Source of the DNA: Elusimicrobiota bacterium
GTDB taxonomy: Bacteria > Elusimicrobiota > Elusimicrobia > FEN-1173 > JAKLIF01
Length of the DNA stretch: 64,000 nt
Assembly: GCA_022709755.1 (NCBI GenBank)
Contig: JAKLIF010000008.1
Coordinates: forward strand, 62,001 to 126,000
Direction: 5' to 3'
Part shown: piece by piece, positions 51,851-62,311 of the stretch
How the letters are laid out: the number at the start of each line of letters is the position of its first letter
How positions within the stretch are numbered: the stretch's first letter is position 1
Position numbers and translations under genes: made by a program
Notes under the pieces: model-generated
What the model saw: only the letters and a program-made list of their open reading frames with translations
What the model was told of the DNA's origin: nothing
Database searches by the model: none

Positions 51851-54800
51851 ATGGAACCGTCATCAGATTTAACGTTCATAACAAACGAATCCGGGAAGAC
51901 ACTGTCTGACCGATTCGCCGTCTTACTTAAAGAAGACACACGTTTTTTCGATTGTCTCATCGGCTACTTTTTTATCAGCGGCTTTTACAAGCTCTACCCC
52001 TCGCTCACTAAGGCCGAAAAGATTCGAATTCTCATCGGGATCAAGACCGACCGCGCTACTTATGAACTAATCCAAGCCGGCAAAGGACAGCAGGAGTTGG
52101 CATTGGAATCCCATGCCCAAGTCCGGGAACGATTACCCGGCGAAATTCTGACCGAACTCCAAACATCCGGCGATAGTTCGGATATTGAAGATGGGGTCCA
52201 CAAATTTGTGGAGTGGATTAAATTCGGAAAACTGGAAGTCCGCGCTTATCCATCGGAACGCATTCACGCGAAGCTATACATCATGACCTTTCACGAGGAC
52301 GACCGAGACAAAGGTCGGGTCATCACAGGATCGAGCAATTTTACGCAAGCTGGTTTGCAAGATAATCTAGAGTTCAACGTTGAGCTCAAGAACCGCTCCG
52401 ACTACGACTTCGCTATTCGAAAGTTCAACGAACTCTGGGCAACGTCGGTTGACGTGACAAAGGATTACGTCACTACTATTGAAGTTAAGTCTCCGTTCGC
52501 ACAGTTTACGCCGCATGAGCTTTACCTGAAATTTCTTTACGAATACTTCCGTGGCGAACTGAACCTACCGGAAGAAATCGATGATATCTACCTGCCCGCC
52601 GGGTTCAAAAAATTGAAGTATCAGGAAGAAGCGGTTCTTAATGCCCGTAAAGTCTTGGATGAATACGGCGGCGCATTCCTGTCGGACGTGGTTGGGTTAG
52701 GCAAAACCTACATGTCGGCGTTGCTCGCCCAACATCTGAATGAGCCTTGCCTCGTCATTGCTCCTCCCCACCTGCTTGATGAACATAATCCCGGCTCTTG
52801 GCCGAATGTTTTTCGCGATTTTGGGATTCGTGGTTACCTATGCGAGTCTTTGGGCAAACTCCAATTCCTAACTGATCGCGATTTGAAGAAGTTCACCACA
52901 ATATTTATTGATGAGTCTCACCGTTTCCGCACCGAGGACACCCAGAGTTATGAGATGCTGGCGCAAATTTGCCGGGGGAAGCGCGTCGTTTTAGTGTCCG
53001 CAACACCTCTTAACAATACCCCGCAAGACATTCTGAGCCAGATCAAGCTATTTCAGCCGGGCAAGAACAGCACAATTCCCAATGTTCGCAATCTCGAAGC
53101 GTTTTTTGGGTCGCTTCGCCGCCGTCTCGAAGGGCTTGACCGTCAGCATGATCGGGAAGCTTATTTTCGCACTGTGCAGGAGAATGCCAGACAGACGCGC
53201 GAAAAGGTTCTCAAGTATCTCATGATTCGGAGGACACGCAGCGAGATCGAGAAATACTATGGGGAGGACCTGAGGCGACAAGGGATGAAATTTCCCGAGG
53301 TTGCGAACCCCGAGCCCCTCTTTTATAAGTTCAATAAGGTCGAGGCACAAGTGTTTGATGAGACTATCAGGGCGCTCACCCACGATTTCAAATACGCTCG
53401 ATATACGCCGCTGGCCTACTACACCGGCGAGCGAGACGAACAGGAAGTCCTGAGCCAACGCAACCTCGCCAAGTTCATGAAAATTCTTACGGTCAAGCGC
53501 CTTGAAAGCAGTTTCACGGCGTTCCTGGCTACGCTCGGACGTTTTATCGAGACTTACGAACGCGTGATCAAAGAATTCCATAGAGGTCAGGTTTTCATCA
53601 GCAAGAAACACATCGGGAAAGTGTTTGAACTACTGGAATCCGATGATCAAGAGAGCATCGACCGCCTCCTGGAGGAGGAAAAAGCCGAGAAACTTTCAGC
53701 TAAGGACTTCCGGCCGGAGTTCATCGCTGACCTCGAGGGCGACCTCAAGGCTCTCAAGGCCATCCGCGCCTTGTGGGAGCAAGTCACCCGCGACCCCAAG
53801 TGGGAGTCCTTCCGTACCATCCTCAAGAAGACGCCACTGCTTAAGGACGGCAAGATCATCATCTTCACCGAATCCAAAGAAACCGCTAACTATCTTGCCG
53901 ATAAAATCCGTAATCAGGTTGAGCCCAAGATTCTTCTATTCACCGGTGAGTCGCTTCATAGTGTCCGCGAGCAAGTCATCGCTAACTTTGATGCCAAAGT
54001 TCATCGACCGAAAGACGATTTCCGTATCCTTGTCTCTACAGAGGTTTTGGCGGAAGGCGTCAACCTCCATCGTTCAAACATAGTTATCAACTATGACATC
54101 CCGTGGAATCCCACGCGCCTCATCCAGCGGGTCGGGCGCGTTAATCGCGTAGACACCAAGTTCGACAAGATTTACACCTATAACTTCTTCCCGACCGATG
54201 AGGGGAATGACCTCATTAAACTCCGCGAGGCCGCCGAAGCAAAGATTCACGCCTTTATCCAGATGCTCGGTGCGGATGCCCGACTGCTTACAGAAGGCGA
54301 AGAGATCGTCTCGCACGATCTCTTCGCCAAGTGGAACTCCAAAAAGACCATCACCGGCGAGGATGAGGACGAGGAGACGGAACTCAAGTTCCTCACTGAA
54401 ATCCGCAACGTGCGCGACAAGCAGCCTGACTTGTTCGAGCGCATCAGGCGCCTACCCAAAAAGGCGCGCTCCACTCGAACGCTTCGCTCCCTCGCCCCCG
54501 CCGGAGAGGACAGCCAGATTGAGGGAAAGGTTTACTCATTTCCTTCACTACTCACTTATTTCCGCCAGGGCAGGCTCGATAAGTTCTTCCTCACGTCAAA
54601 CGGCAAGCAGCTCGCGGTGGAGCTGGATTTTCTTTCGGCGGCAAACATTCTCAGGCCCGCTGATCCCCAAGAGCCGCGCCAATCTATCCCGCGCGAGTTC
54701 TATGATTTGCTCGATAAGAATAAGGCCGCCTTCGTCACCGCCACGACCGCCGAAGCCGAGCAAGCCGCCGCCACCCATCGCGGCAGTCCGAATGACATTT

Positions 54801-55102
54801 ATCTTCTTAAGCGACTTAAGGACAAAGCAGTCCGCCGCTGCCAGCAGTTCACCGAGGACGATGAGGAGTTCGTCGGCAAGGTCATTCGCCTTGTGGAAGA
54901 TGGTTCGCTGCCGAAAGCCACGGCCAAGAAGGTCGCCGCCGCCTTGAAGAAGCCCGAGAACCTTATGCCGCTCAAGGTGCTCGCGGTGCTTCGTCGCGAT
55001 ATCACACCTGACTTGTTCCAGGTCACGCCGGTAGCCCACGCAAGTCAAGCGCTGGCGCCGCGAGAAGTCATCCTGTCGTCCTATCTCGTTCAACAACCAT
55101 GA
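51851..55102 (+). CDS. PLD-domain SNF2-like helicase of a defence operon
   Basis: 1083 residues from the ATG at 51851 (an in-frame ATG at 51827 is possible). Residues 20-190 are a phospholipase D-like domain with HAKLYIM and the following GSSNFTQAGL, one HxK motif visible. Residues 255-700 are an SNF2-type motor: Walker A DVVGLGKTYM, Walker B FIDESHRF, SATPLNN, and in the second lobe IIFTESKETANYL and LIQRVGRVNRVD. It is translated in ATGA overlap with the Eco57I-type methylase. This helicase-methylase pairing is known in restriction-like defence. Exact system name uncertain. Confidence 0.88.
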   Translation: MEPSSDLTFITNESGKTLSDRFAVLLKEDTRFFDCLIGYFFISGFYKLYPSLTKAEKIRILIGIKTDRATYELIQAGKGQQELALESHAQVRERLPGEILTELQTSGDSSDIEDGVHKFVEWIKFGKLEVRAYPSERIHAKLYIMTFHEDDRDKGRVITGSSNFTQAGLQDNLEFNVELKNRSDYDFAIRKFNELWATSVDVTKDYVTTIEVKSPFAQFTPHELYLKFLYEYFRGELNLPEEIDDIYLPAGFKKLKYQEEAVLNARKVLDEYGGAFLSDVVGLGKTYMSALLAQHLNEPCLVIAPPHLLDEHNPGSWPNVFRDFGIRGYLCESLGKLQFLTDRDLKKFTTIFIDESHRFRTEDTQSYEMLAQICRGKRVVLVSATPLNNTPQDILSQIKLFQPGKNSTIPNVRNLEAFFGSLRRRLEGLDRQHDREAYFRTVQENARQTREKVLKYLMIRRTRSEIEKYYGEDLRRQGMKFPEVANPEPLFYKFNKVEAQVFDETIRALTHDFKYARYTPLAYYTGERDEQEVLSQRNLAKFMKILTVKRLESSFTAFLATLGRFIETYERVIKEFHRGQVFISKKHIGKVFELLESDDQESIDRLLEEEKAEKLSAKDFRPEFIADLEGDLKALKAIRALWEQVTRDPKWESFRTILKKTPLLKDGKIIIFTESKETANYLADKIRNQVEPKILLFTGESLHSVREQVIANFDAKVHRPKDDFRILVSTEVLAEGVNLHRSNIVINYDIPWNPTRLIQRVGRVNRVDTKFDKIYTYNFFPTDEGNDLIKLREAAEAKIHAFIQMLGADARLLTEGEEIVSHDLFAKWNSKKTITGEDEDEETELKFLTEIRNVRDKQPDLFERIRRLPKKARSTRTLRSLAPAGEDSQIEGKVYSFPSLLTYFRQGRLDKFFLTSNGKQLAVELDFLSAANILRPADPQEPRQSIPREFYDLLDKNKAAFVTATTAEAEQAAATHRGSPNDIYLLKRLKDKAVRRCQQFTEDDEEFVGKVIRLVEDGSLPKATAKKVAAALKKPENLMPLKVLAVLRRDITPDLFQVTPVAHASQALAPREVILSSYLVQQP

Positions 55103-58100
55103 ACTCCCAACAAGCCCGTAGCCTAGTCACCGAGACGTTTCCACAGACCTTCGATAAAACCCGCTTCCGCAACTTCACGCTCAATCTACTCAACAAATTC
55201 GATGAATCCAAGGCGCAGATGTGGAACACTACCTATATTAAGGACGCCTTCAAACCCCACATCCAGAAATACGAACGCCTTGGCACTTACACGGCGCCGG
55301 ACGATGACAAGCTTGATGTCCTTATCGTATATCTAACCGCTGAATCGAAGCTTGAACGTACCCGCACCGCCATTCGCAACTTTGTCGCCGACCATCTGAA
55401 GACCCGTGACAACAAGGACGCCGCCCTCGTAGCCTTCGTCTCGCCCACGGAGAAGCAATGGCGATTTTCCTATGTGAAGATGGAATATGCCGCCGCCCCA
55501 ACCGAATCCGGTAAAGTCGGCGTGGAAACCAAACTCACACCCGCCCGTCGCTTCTCTTATATAGTCGGTGAAGGTGAAAGCTGCCACACCGCCCAATCAC
55601 GCTTCCTCGCGTTGCTCCAGGACACCGAGAACCTGCCCACGCTCGCGCAGATCGAAGACGCCTTCAGCGTCGAGGCCGTTACCAAGGAGTTCTTCAATCA
55701 ATACGCCACGCTGTTCGGCAACATCAACGCCGCACTGGAGAAGCTTGCCAAAAAGGATAAATCCATAGGCGACGAATTTGCAAAGAAACGCGTCAGCACC
55801 GCGGATTTCGGAAGGAAGCTCTTGGGGCAAATTGTGTTCCTTTACTTCCTGCAGAAGAAAGGTTGGCTAGGTGTCGAGAAAGGCAAGGATTGGGGCACTG
55901 GTTCACACGGCTTCCTGCGCCAGCTCGCCAGCGGCAAATACGGCGCTTACGAGAACTTCTTCAACGACATGCTCGAACCGCTGTTCTACAAGACGCTTGC
56001 CACCGATCGTGGACACGAGGCGTGGTGCAAAACCTTTAAGTGCCGCATCCCGTTCCTCAATGGTGGCCTCTTCGAGCCGTTGGGCGATTACGACTGGTTC
56101 AAGATTGACATTCCCTTGCCGAACAAGTTATTCACCAACACCGAGAACAACGATGCCGGCGACATCGGCACAGGTGTCCTCGACGTGTTCGACCGCTACA
56201 ACTTTACCGTCAATGAAGCTGAGCCACTTGAAAAAGAAGTCGCTATTGATCCCGAAATGCTCGGCAAGGTCTTTGAAAATCTTATCGAAGAAAATCGGCG
56301 CAAGGGCCTTGGCTCTTACTACACACCCCGTGAAATCGTCCATTACATGTGCCAGGAGAGCCTCATTAATTACCTGGACTCTACTCTAAACACCAGCGAG
56401 GAATCCATCGCTCCAGCGAAGCCGAAACAAGGCAAGCTTTTCGGTGCTCCCGATCCGGCACAGATGGGCCTGAAGGCCACCGTGCGGCAAGAGCGGGTCC
56501 CCCGAGCCGATCTCGAAACATTCGTCCACCTCGGAGACCAAATCTCCCATTACGAAGCCGTCGAGGCGAAGTATGCCATCAAGATGCCCAAAAGCATCGA
56601 GCAACACGCCCGGCTCATTGACGAAAAGCTCTCTGACATCATCGTCTGCGACCCCGCCGTCGGCTCAGGTGCGTTTCCTGTCGGCATGATGAGCGAGATT
56701 GTTCGCGCCCGCTCAGCGCTTACACCCTACTTCAATGACGTTCACGAGCGAACTCCTTACCACTTCAAGCGACATGCTGTTCAGAACTGCCTTTACGGCG
56801 TGGACATTGACCTCGGCGCGGTCGAAATCGCCAAACTCCGCCTCTGGCTCTCGCTGGTGGTAGACGAGGAGGATGTGAAACAGATCAAGCCGCTGCCGAA
56901 TCTACTCTACAAGATCGTCACCGGCAACTCGCTGCAAGGCGTGGAGAAAAACCTCTTCAACCAGCACCTCTTCCAGCAACTCGAAATACTCAAACCGCAG
57001 TATTTCGATCAATCGGATCCGTCCACAAAGGCCACTCTCCGCCACCAGATTGACCGCCTCATTCACGAACTGACCAACGGCAAGGAAGCCTTCGACTTCG
57101 AGATTTATTTCTCCGAAGTGTTCCATCGCAAAGGTGGTTTTGATGTAGTCATCGCCAATCCACCTTACGTTTCCGTTGAAACATTCGCACGAACAGTATT
57201 TCAAAGTGAGTGGAAAAGGATATTTAAGACATTTGCCTCGCGAGGCGACATCTACTGTTTATTTTACGAACGAGGTCTTCGATTGTTAAGACCGCACGGC
57301 GTCCTCACTTTCATCAGTTCCAATAAGTTTCAAAGGGCTGCCTACGGTAAGGGATTGCGTGAACTTTTGGTCGCGCATCGGATCAGCACATTAATCGATT
57401 TTTGCGAACTCCCTGTTTTTGCGGCTGCGACAGATCCGATAATTGTCGTCGTCTTCAACGAGATAGCTCATTCCAGCGATGAATTCCCTGTACTCGTAGT
57501 AAAGGATGAGACTGAGTTTGGCTCTCTACCGAAATCAATTGCGACACGCGCATCCAGCTACAAACCGGACCAGCTGAAGATCAGCGGCTGGTCTCTCGAA
57601 GGCGGGGCGGGTCTAGCGTTGGTCGACAAGCTCCGTGCGAAAGGGACGTCCCTCGGGCGTCTTGTGAACGGCCGGCTTTGTCTTGGAATCCGAACGGGAT
57701 TAAACGATGCGTTTGTTATAGATCGCGCAACAAAGGATAGGCTTGTTCGCGAAGACAAAAGATCTGCCGACTTAATTAAACCATGGATTCGGGGCAGGGA
57801 CATCAGGCGGTGGCTGCATGAATACCGCGACCTTTTTGTAATTATCGTGCATCACGACTTTCATGGAGAACTAAAACGCTTCCCGGCCATACATCGTCAC
57901 TTGACGCAGTATGAGAAGAAGCTAAAGGCTCGTGGTCAATGCCAAACATCTCGCGATGGTTCAAACGAGGGCCAGCATCATTGGCTTGAACTCGACAACA
58001 ATCCTTCTGAAAATTACATCAAGGCTTTTGAAACCCCGAAGATTGTTATCGCAGACATCGGAAGACGGCTCAAAGCATCATGGTGTGAAGACGGACATTT

Positions 58101-58494
58101 TATTGGCAATACTGGTTACATTATATCGAGCGCCGACAAATTTACGCTTGCTATCCTGCTTTCGACTGTCACCGACTGGTATGCTCGCATGACTTTCCAA
58201 GGGCTGGGCGATCCTTGGCGTGGCGGAAGGTTGCGATTCATAAATCGTAATCTTGTCACGATTCCAATTCCGCCCGCGGAAGCTACGGATAAGGCCAAGC
58301 TTACAGAACTTGTGAAACGAGCAGAGAAGCTCGCAAACGAAGATGCTAAACGTGCGCTTGCCAAGTTGGAAGAGGAAATAGATCAAATTGTTTATCGACT
58401 GTTTGACCTGACAGAGGATGAAAAGGCTCACATCGGAACGTCGTTGACCTATGTACGACAAAACGAAACTGAAGATGAGAATAGTGATGAATAA
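55099..58494 (+). CDS. Eco57I/TaqI-class DNA methyltransferase with specificity domain
   Basis: 1131 residues. The N-terminal 350 residues are a helical region without a recognisable nuclease triad. The methyltransferase core has LGSYYTPREIVHYM, the SAM motif VCDPAVGSGAFPVGMM, the GVDIDLGAVEIAKLRLWLSLV segment typical of this class, and catalytic VIANPPYVSVE. The C-terminal 400 residues resemble TaqI-type target recognition (GRLCLGIRTGLNDAFVI, KPWIRGRDIRRW). It modifies adenine N6. It overlaps the helicase gene and precedes the OLD nuclease gene by 42 bases. Confidence 0.9.
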   Translation: MNSQQARSLVTETFPQTFDKTRFRNFTLNLLNKFDESKAQMWNTTYIKDAFKPHIQKYERLGTYTAPDDDKLDVLIVYLTAESKLERTRTAIRNFVADHLKTRDNKDAALVAFVSPTEKQWRFSYVKMEYAAAPTESGKVGVETKLTPARRFSYIVGEGESCHTAQSRFLALLQDTENLPTLAQIEDAFSVEAVTKEFFNQYATLFGNINAALEKLAKKDKSIGDEFAKKRVSTADFGRKLLGQIVFLYFLQKKGWLGVEKGKDWGTGSHGFLRQLASGKYGAYENFFNDMLEPLFYKTLATDRGHEAWCKTFKCRIPFLNGGLFEPLGDYDWFKIDIPLPNKLFTNTENNDAGDIGTGVLDVFDRYNFTVNEAEPLEKEVAIDPEMLGKVFENLIEENRRKGLGSYYTPREIVHYMCQESLINYLDSTLNTSEESIAPAKPKQGKLFGAPDPAQMGLKATVRQERVPRADLETFVHLGDQISHYEAVEAKYAIKMPKSIEQHARLIDEKLSDIIVCDPAVGSGAFPVGMMSEIVRARSALTPYFNDVHERTPYHFKRHAVQNCLYGVDIDLGAVEIAKLRLWLSLVVDEEDVKQIKPLPNLLYKIVTGNSLQGVEKNLFNQHLFQQLEILKPQYFDQSDPSTKATLRHQIDRLIHELTNGKEAFDFEIYFSEVFHRKGGFDVVIANPPYVSVETFARTVFQSEWKRIFKTFASRGDIYCLFYERGLRLLRPHGVLTFISSNKFQRAAYGKGLRELLVAHRISTLIDFCELPVFAAATDPIIVVVFNEIAHSSDEFPVLVVKDETEFGSLPKSIATRASSYKPDQLKISGWSLEGGAGLALVDKLRAKGTSLGRLVNGRLCLGIRTGLNDAFVIDRATKDRLVREDKRSADLIKPWIRGRDIRRWLHEYRDLFVIIVHHDFHGELKRFPAIHRHLTQYEKKLKARGQCQTSRDGSNEGQHHWLELDNNPSENYIKAFETPKIVIADIGRRLKASWCEDGHFIGNTGYIISSADKFTLAILLSTVTDWYARMTFQGLGDPWRGGRLRFINRNLVTIPIPPAEATDKAKLTELVKRAEKLANEDAKRALAKLEEEIDQIVYRLFDLTEDEKAHIGTSLTYVRQNETEDENSDE

Positions 58495-58536
58495 GCAATT
58501 CATGAAAAGCGCCTGGGCAGTGGACGGAGTATTTCA

Positions 58537-60372
58537 ATGCACATTGTCCGTCTAACTATCTCGGGATTTCGAGGAGTACGGTCGGCGGACATCAAGCTGG
58601 GTCGCCACACGGTGCTGGTCGGGCCGAACAACAGCGGCAAAACAACTGTGATTGAGGCGCTGGCGCTGCTCCTTGGCCGCGACCGGCTGGTGCGCCGCCT
58701 GACCGAGCATGATTTTTACGGCAGCGCTCCAGATGAAACCGCGCGTATCTTGTGTGTCGCCACTGTGACGGGCTTTACGCCCAATGACCCGGATCACCAT
58801 TCATCTTGGTTCAGCCCTGAGCGCGGCGTCGATAAATGGTTTGATCCGAACAACAAGACCTTGAGCGTTGCGGCGGATGCGCAGCATACCGACCTAGCCG
58901 TGCAGATCGGATTCGCCGCACGCTTCGACCTGGACGAACTAGAAGCCGAAACGGTCCGCTTCTTCGTGGATGACGAGGCCACTCTGGGCGATCCGTTTGC
59001 GGAAGACGCACACCTGCGCACGATCCACACGAAGGCACTCCAAGAGTTTGGCTTCTTTCTGGTCCCAGCGTCGCGCACATGGGATCGCTGGATTTCCTTT
59101 TCATCGGAGTTGTTCCGCCGCGTCGTGGCGACGCGCGGGGATATGCCCGCGCAGGCCGTGCGCGCCGAGCGCCAGAGACTTTGGACTCCACCGGAGGGTG
59201 CGCGGCTCGAAGACCAGCCAGGGCTTTCCGAGATCGTCGAAGCGGCCAATGACGAGTTGCATGCGCTCATGGCCAGCGCCCCCAGACTCCAGTTGCGCCT
59301 GACCGCGACCGACAGCAACTCGTTGCTGGAAAGCGTGGTGCCGCACTTCGTGCAAGGCACGGGGCCGACCCTTCCCTCGCAACGGCAGGGCACAGGCATC
59401 GTTTCCCTACAAAGCCTTCTTTTGCTCATGCAGTTTGGTAAGGCGCGTGCGGAAACGGGCCAGTCCTTCGTGCTAGCCGTCGAGGAACCGGAACTGCACA
59501 TCCAGCCCTCGCAGCAAAAGCGGTTAGTCAACCGCCTCAATGCCCTGTGCAACCAGACGATAGTCACGACGCATTCGCCCATCGTGGCCGCAATATTTCC
59601 GGCTGCTGAGACGCTCTTCATCGAAACACGCGAGGGCGCGCTGAGCGCCAAGCCACTGATAAACGCAGTGCCCGCACAGCCTACTAACCACCAGCAACAT
59701 TTGCTGTACGCTTGGCGGCAGAAGCTGGTCGCCGCGCTCATACACGAATGCGTCCTAATCCCCGAAGGGGTTTCGGACGTGGCATGGATTGAGGCGTTGC
59801 AAACCGCTCTTGAGCAGCATCAGGGTTGGGATAGCGGGCAAGCGAATACGCCGCTTCTCTCCACATTTGTTGGTATCGTGCCTACCATCGACGCTAAGAT
59901 TGCCGACACCTTCGCGCTGGTCAGCGCCGTTCACGCGCGGCCCTGCATCCTTGTGGACGGGGACAATGACGGGCGCGGCTACTTCGATGCGGTGAAGGGC
60001 GGCAATCCGCCGCCGCGCTGCGTCGTGTTCTGGCCGCAGGACTGGGCGATGGAGCATGTGGTTTCATGGATTGCGGGTGCGGATGAAGCCGCAATGCTGG
60101 CGGCGCTTGGAACCACGCTTGGGACGGTTTTAGCCGACCGTCAGGCGCTCACCGCCCATTTGCTTACCCAGAAATCCTACGCGCCGACTCACGAGAGCGC
60201 TGCCGTCACACTGATGGCCAATGCGGCCTGTCAGGCGCGCACCGCGCAGTTGCTCAATGCCCTGTGCGATGTGCTGCGCGATCCCGCCAACGCCAATACA
60301 CCGCTTTTTGCGCGCATCCCGGCGGATTCGACCGCTGCCATGCACGTTTTTCGATTTGTGCCGCCTCAATGA
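58537..60372 (+). CDS. OLD-family ATPase-TOPRIM nuclease (GajA-like)
   Basis: 611 residues. ABC-type ATPase: Walker A VGPNNSGKTTVIEA, signature-like region RQGTGIVSLQSLLLLMQF, Walker B LAVEEPELHIQP and the TTHSP switch. A C-terminal TOPRIM nuclease follows: LIPEGVSDVAWIEAL with the catalytic Glu, and CILVDGDNDGRGYFDAV with the DxD pair. Followed in ATGA overlap by a UvrD helicase, this is the gene order of Gabija (gajA-gajB), which cuts DNA when nucleotides are depleted. Here it is joined to a methylase-helicase pair, which is unusual. Confidence 0.85.
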   Translation: MHIVRLTISGFRGVRSADIKLGRHTVLVGPNNSGKTTVIEALALLLGRDRLVRRLTEHDFYGSAPDETARILCVATVTGFTPNDPDHHSSWFSPERGVDKWFDPNNKTLSVAADAQHTDLAVQIGFAARFDLDELEAETVRFFVDDEATLGDPFAEDAHLRTIHTKALQEFGFFLVPASRTWDRWISFSSELFRRVVATRGDMPAQAVRAERQRLWTPPEGARLEDQPGLSEIVEAANDELHALMASAPRLQLRLTATDSNSLLESVVPHFVQGTGPTLPSQRQGTGIVSLQSLLLLMQFGKARAETGQSFVLAVEEPELHIQPSQQKRLVNRLNALCNQTIVTTHSPIVAAIFPAAETLFIETREGALSAKPLINAVPAQPTNHQQHLLYAWRQKLVAALIHECVLIPEGVSDVAWIEALQTALEQHQGWDSGQANTPLLSTFVGIVPTIDAKIADTFALVSAVHARPCILVDGDNDGRGYFDAVKGGNPPPRCVVFWPQDWAMEHVVSWIAGADEAAMLAALGTTLGTVLADRQALTAHLLTQKSYAPTHESAAVTLMANAACQARTAQLLNALCDVLRDPANANTPLFARIPADSTAAMHVFRFVPPQ

Positions 60373-61700
60373 CGTTCGATTTTTTTGAGGGGGCGGCAGG
60401 CACGGGCAAGACCCACAATCTTGTGGGCCACGCGGGAAAACTTGTTCAGGATGGAGCACTGGGCGAAGGTCACAAGCTCTTGGCACTCACCTTTATGAAC
60501 GGCGCGCGCCGCCGGCTGGGTGCGCGCCTTGGCGAGAACCTGGCCTTCCGCAGGCGTTTTGATTGCCAGACGTTTGATGTGTTCGCCCGGACGCTGGCCG
60601 CACGGCGCAGAAGCCTCATTACACCTGCGATGCAGGCGCAAGCCGCAGCCTTGAACGAATTTGACGGCCCGTGCGCTCTCGCAGCGGCCCTTCTGGAAAA
60701 CGAAGTTGTCCGCAAATGGCTGGCTAGAAGCTTCCCGCTGGTTCTAGTCGATGAAGCGCAAGACCTTGATGATCACCGGATGCGCATCCTTCAGGGACTT
60801 TCGCAATCCTGCCGAATCGTCGCGGCGGCGGACGCCTTTCAGTGCCTTCACGATGGGCGTGATATCGAGCCCCTCATCAACTGGCTTAGAGGAGCAGGAC
60901 GAACCCACCCCCTCACGCAGACCCATCGCACCAATCAGCAAGGTCTTCTGGCCGCCGCGCTGGCCGTGCGCGAAGGGCGGGATGTGAAGACGGTCCTCAC
61001 GGCCAGAACCGCCCAGAATGGGACGACATGGAACGGTGCAGGCTTCCGGCTACTGGAAGCGCCCGCGACGCAGAGGAATACGGGACTTCTCGCTTGGGCG
61101 ATTGCCAACGACATTTCGCAGCGCCAAAGCTCGGTCGTCATTCTCACACCCGATGCACGCAACGCCATTATCCGGGCCGCGCTCAACACAGTGCAGACGC
61201 GACGGTGGCCTCGGAATAACGGCGCGACCTTTGGGCCGTATCCGCACACTTGGGACCGTCACGACGACGAAGAAGCCGACGCCTTGCTGGCCGATGTCGT
61301 CTTGCCGCAGAATGCTTCTTGCGCCGACCTTCTCGCGCTTCTAACGCCCTTGGCTGGACACGCCGCCATCGCGCAGACTATCAGCCGTATGGACCGCCTG
61401 CGTAGGGCGCATGGGCAAGTGGCCTTCACCGCCGCGCAAGTCACCGAGTTCGTACGGGATTCCGTGCGCAACCGTTCGCGTCTCGGATTCCGACAGCAAC
61501 GCGGCCACCTTGCCATGACAATCCAGCGCGCCAAGAACCGCGAATTTCCGAACGTCATCGTGCTTTGGCCGCACACCGCAACAGGCGACGCAGCGTATCT
61601 GCGCCGATTGCTCTATAACGGTATCACTCGCGCGCAGATCCATTGCACCGTCATTGTTCTGGGCCAGAACCGACTTCAATCACCACCCTTCGCGCCATAG
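60369..61700 (+). CDS. UvrD/Rep-type helicase (GajB-like)
   Basis: 443 residues from the ATG in the overlap with the OLD gene. Motif I is EGAAGTGKTHNLV, motif II LVDEAQDLDD, motif IV TQTHRTNQQGL, motif V TIQRAKNREFPNVIVLWP and motif VI LLYNGITRAQIHC. It is shorter than full UvrD proteins and close in size to GajB (about 490 residues). In Gabija, GajB senses DNA ends and stimulates GajA. It ends the four-gene operon. Confidence 0.85.
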   Translation: MTFDFFEGAAGTGKTHNLVGHAGKLVQDGALGEGHKLLALTFMNGARRRLGARLGENLAFRRRFDCQTFDVFARTLAARRRSLITPAMQAQAAALNEFDGPCALAAALLENEVVRKWLARSFPLVLVDEAQDLDDHRMRILQGLSQSCRIVAAADAFQCLHDGRDIEPLINWLRGAGRTHPLTQTHRTNQQGLLAAALAVREGRDVKTVLTARTAQNGTTWNGAGFRLLEAPATQRNTGLLAWAIANDISQRQSSVVILTPDARNAIIRAALNTVQTRRWPRNNGATFGPYPHTWDRHDDEEADALLADVVLPQNASCADLLALLTPLAGHAAIAQTISRMDRLRRAHGQVAFTAAQVTEFVRDSVRNRSRLGFRQQRGHLAMTIQRAKNREFPNVIVLWPHTATGDAAYLRRLLYNGITRAQIHCTVIVLGQNRLQSPPFAP

Positions 61701-62311
61701 CCAAAAATGCGCGACAATCTTGAGTTATTATGAATTGTTGAATCTGTCATATGTGCGGCCGATATTCGCAAACCACTGATGTCGGGTATAAAAGGTAGAA
61801 GTAAAAGGGGACGGTCTGGAGTTGCCCGATCAACGCCCTAATCCCCAAACATCCGTCCCACTATACGTTCGTTGCAACAGTGGGACCACCAGCGGAGGTC
61901 CCGCAAGCCCTTCAACCGGTCGTTGCCCTTTTCGTCTTGTAAAACAGGTCACACCCGAAATAACTGCTTTTTACCCTTCTTTCCAACCTCCAATTTAAAC
62001 CCCAGCTCGTCTTCCAGATGAATTAATTCCGAATTATTTTGAATACTGTAACACTCGGGGAGATTTCATAAGAATCAAACCACTGAAATCGAATATCACC
62101 CTAAAAAGCTCAAAAAAGAATAGAATTCGGAAGACAGTGCGCAGAGAAGGGGGCGGAGTCAACCAATCAACTTAAGGGGAGGAGACGTCCTCTTATTACG
62201 GATAGGAAGTATACCATGGACATCGTATCTCATGCTCTCTGGGGGGATCTCGCTCGGACGGCGAATAGGAAACGAAATATCCGAGGCCGAAATAGGACGG
62301 CACACCATACC
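61701..62311. other. Intergenic region with start of the right hairpin array and a gene remnant
   Basis: Two array hairpins lie at 61856-61902: TCCCACT/AGTGGGA with a 16-base loop, then GGGACC/GGTCCC. A degenerate third follows near 61925. A truncated YdjM-like start lies at 62216. Nothing else recognised. Confidence 0.6.
62216..62281 (+). pseudogene. Truncated N-terminus of a YdjM-like membrane metal-dependent hydrolase
   Basis: The first 22 codons read MDIVSHALWGDLARTANRKR, the characteristic opening of YdjM-type inner-membrane hydrolases (MDIxxHALWG). The frame then continues into unrelated sequence and, by chance or fusion, stays open into the secreted-protein gene. A ribosome site GGGGAGGAG lies about 30 bases upstream. 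This looks like a gene cut off by insertion or deletion. Confidence 0.55.
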
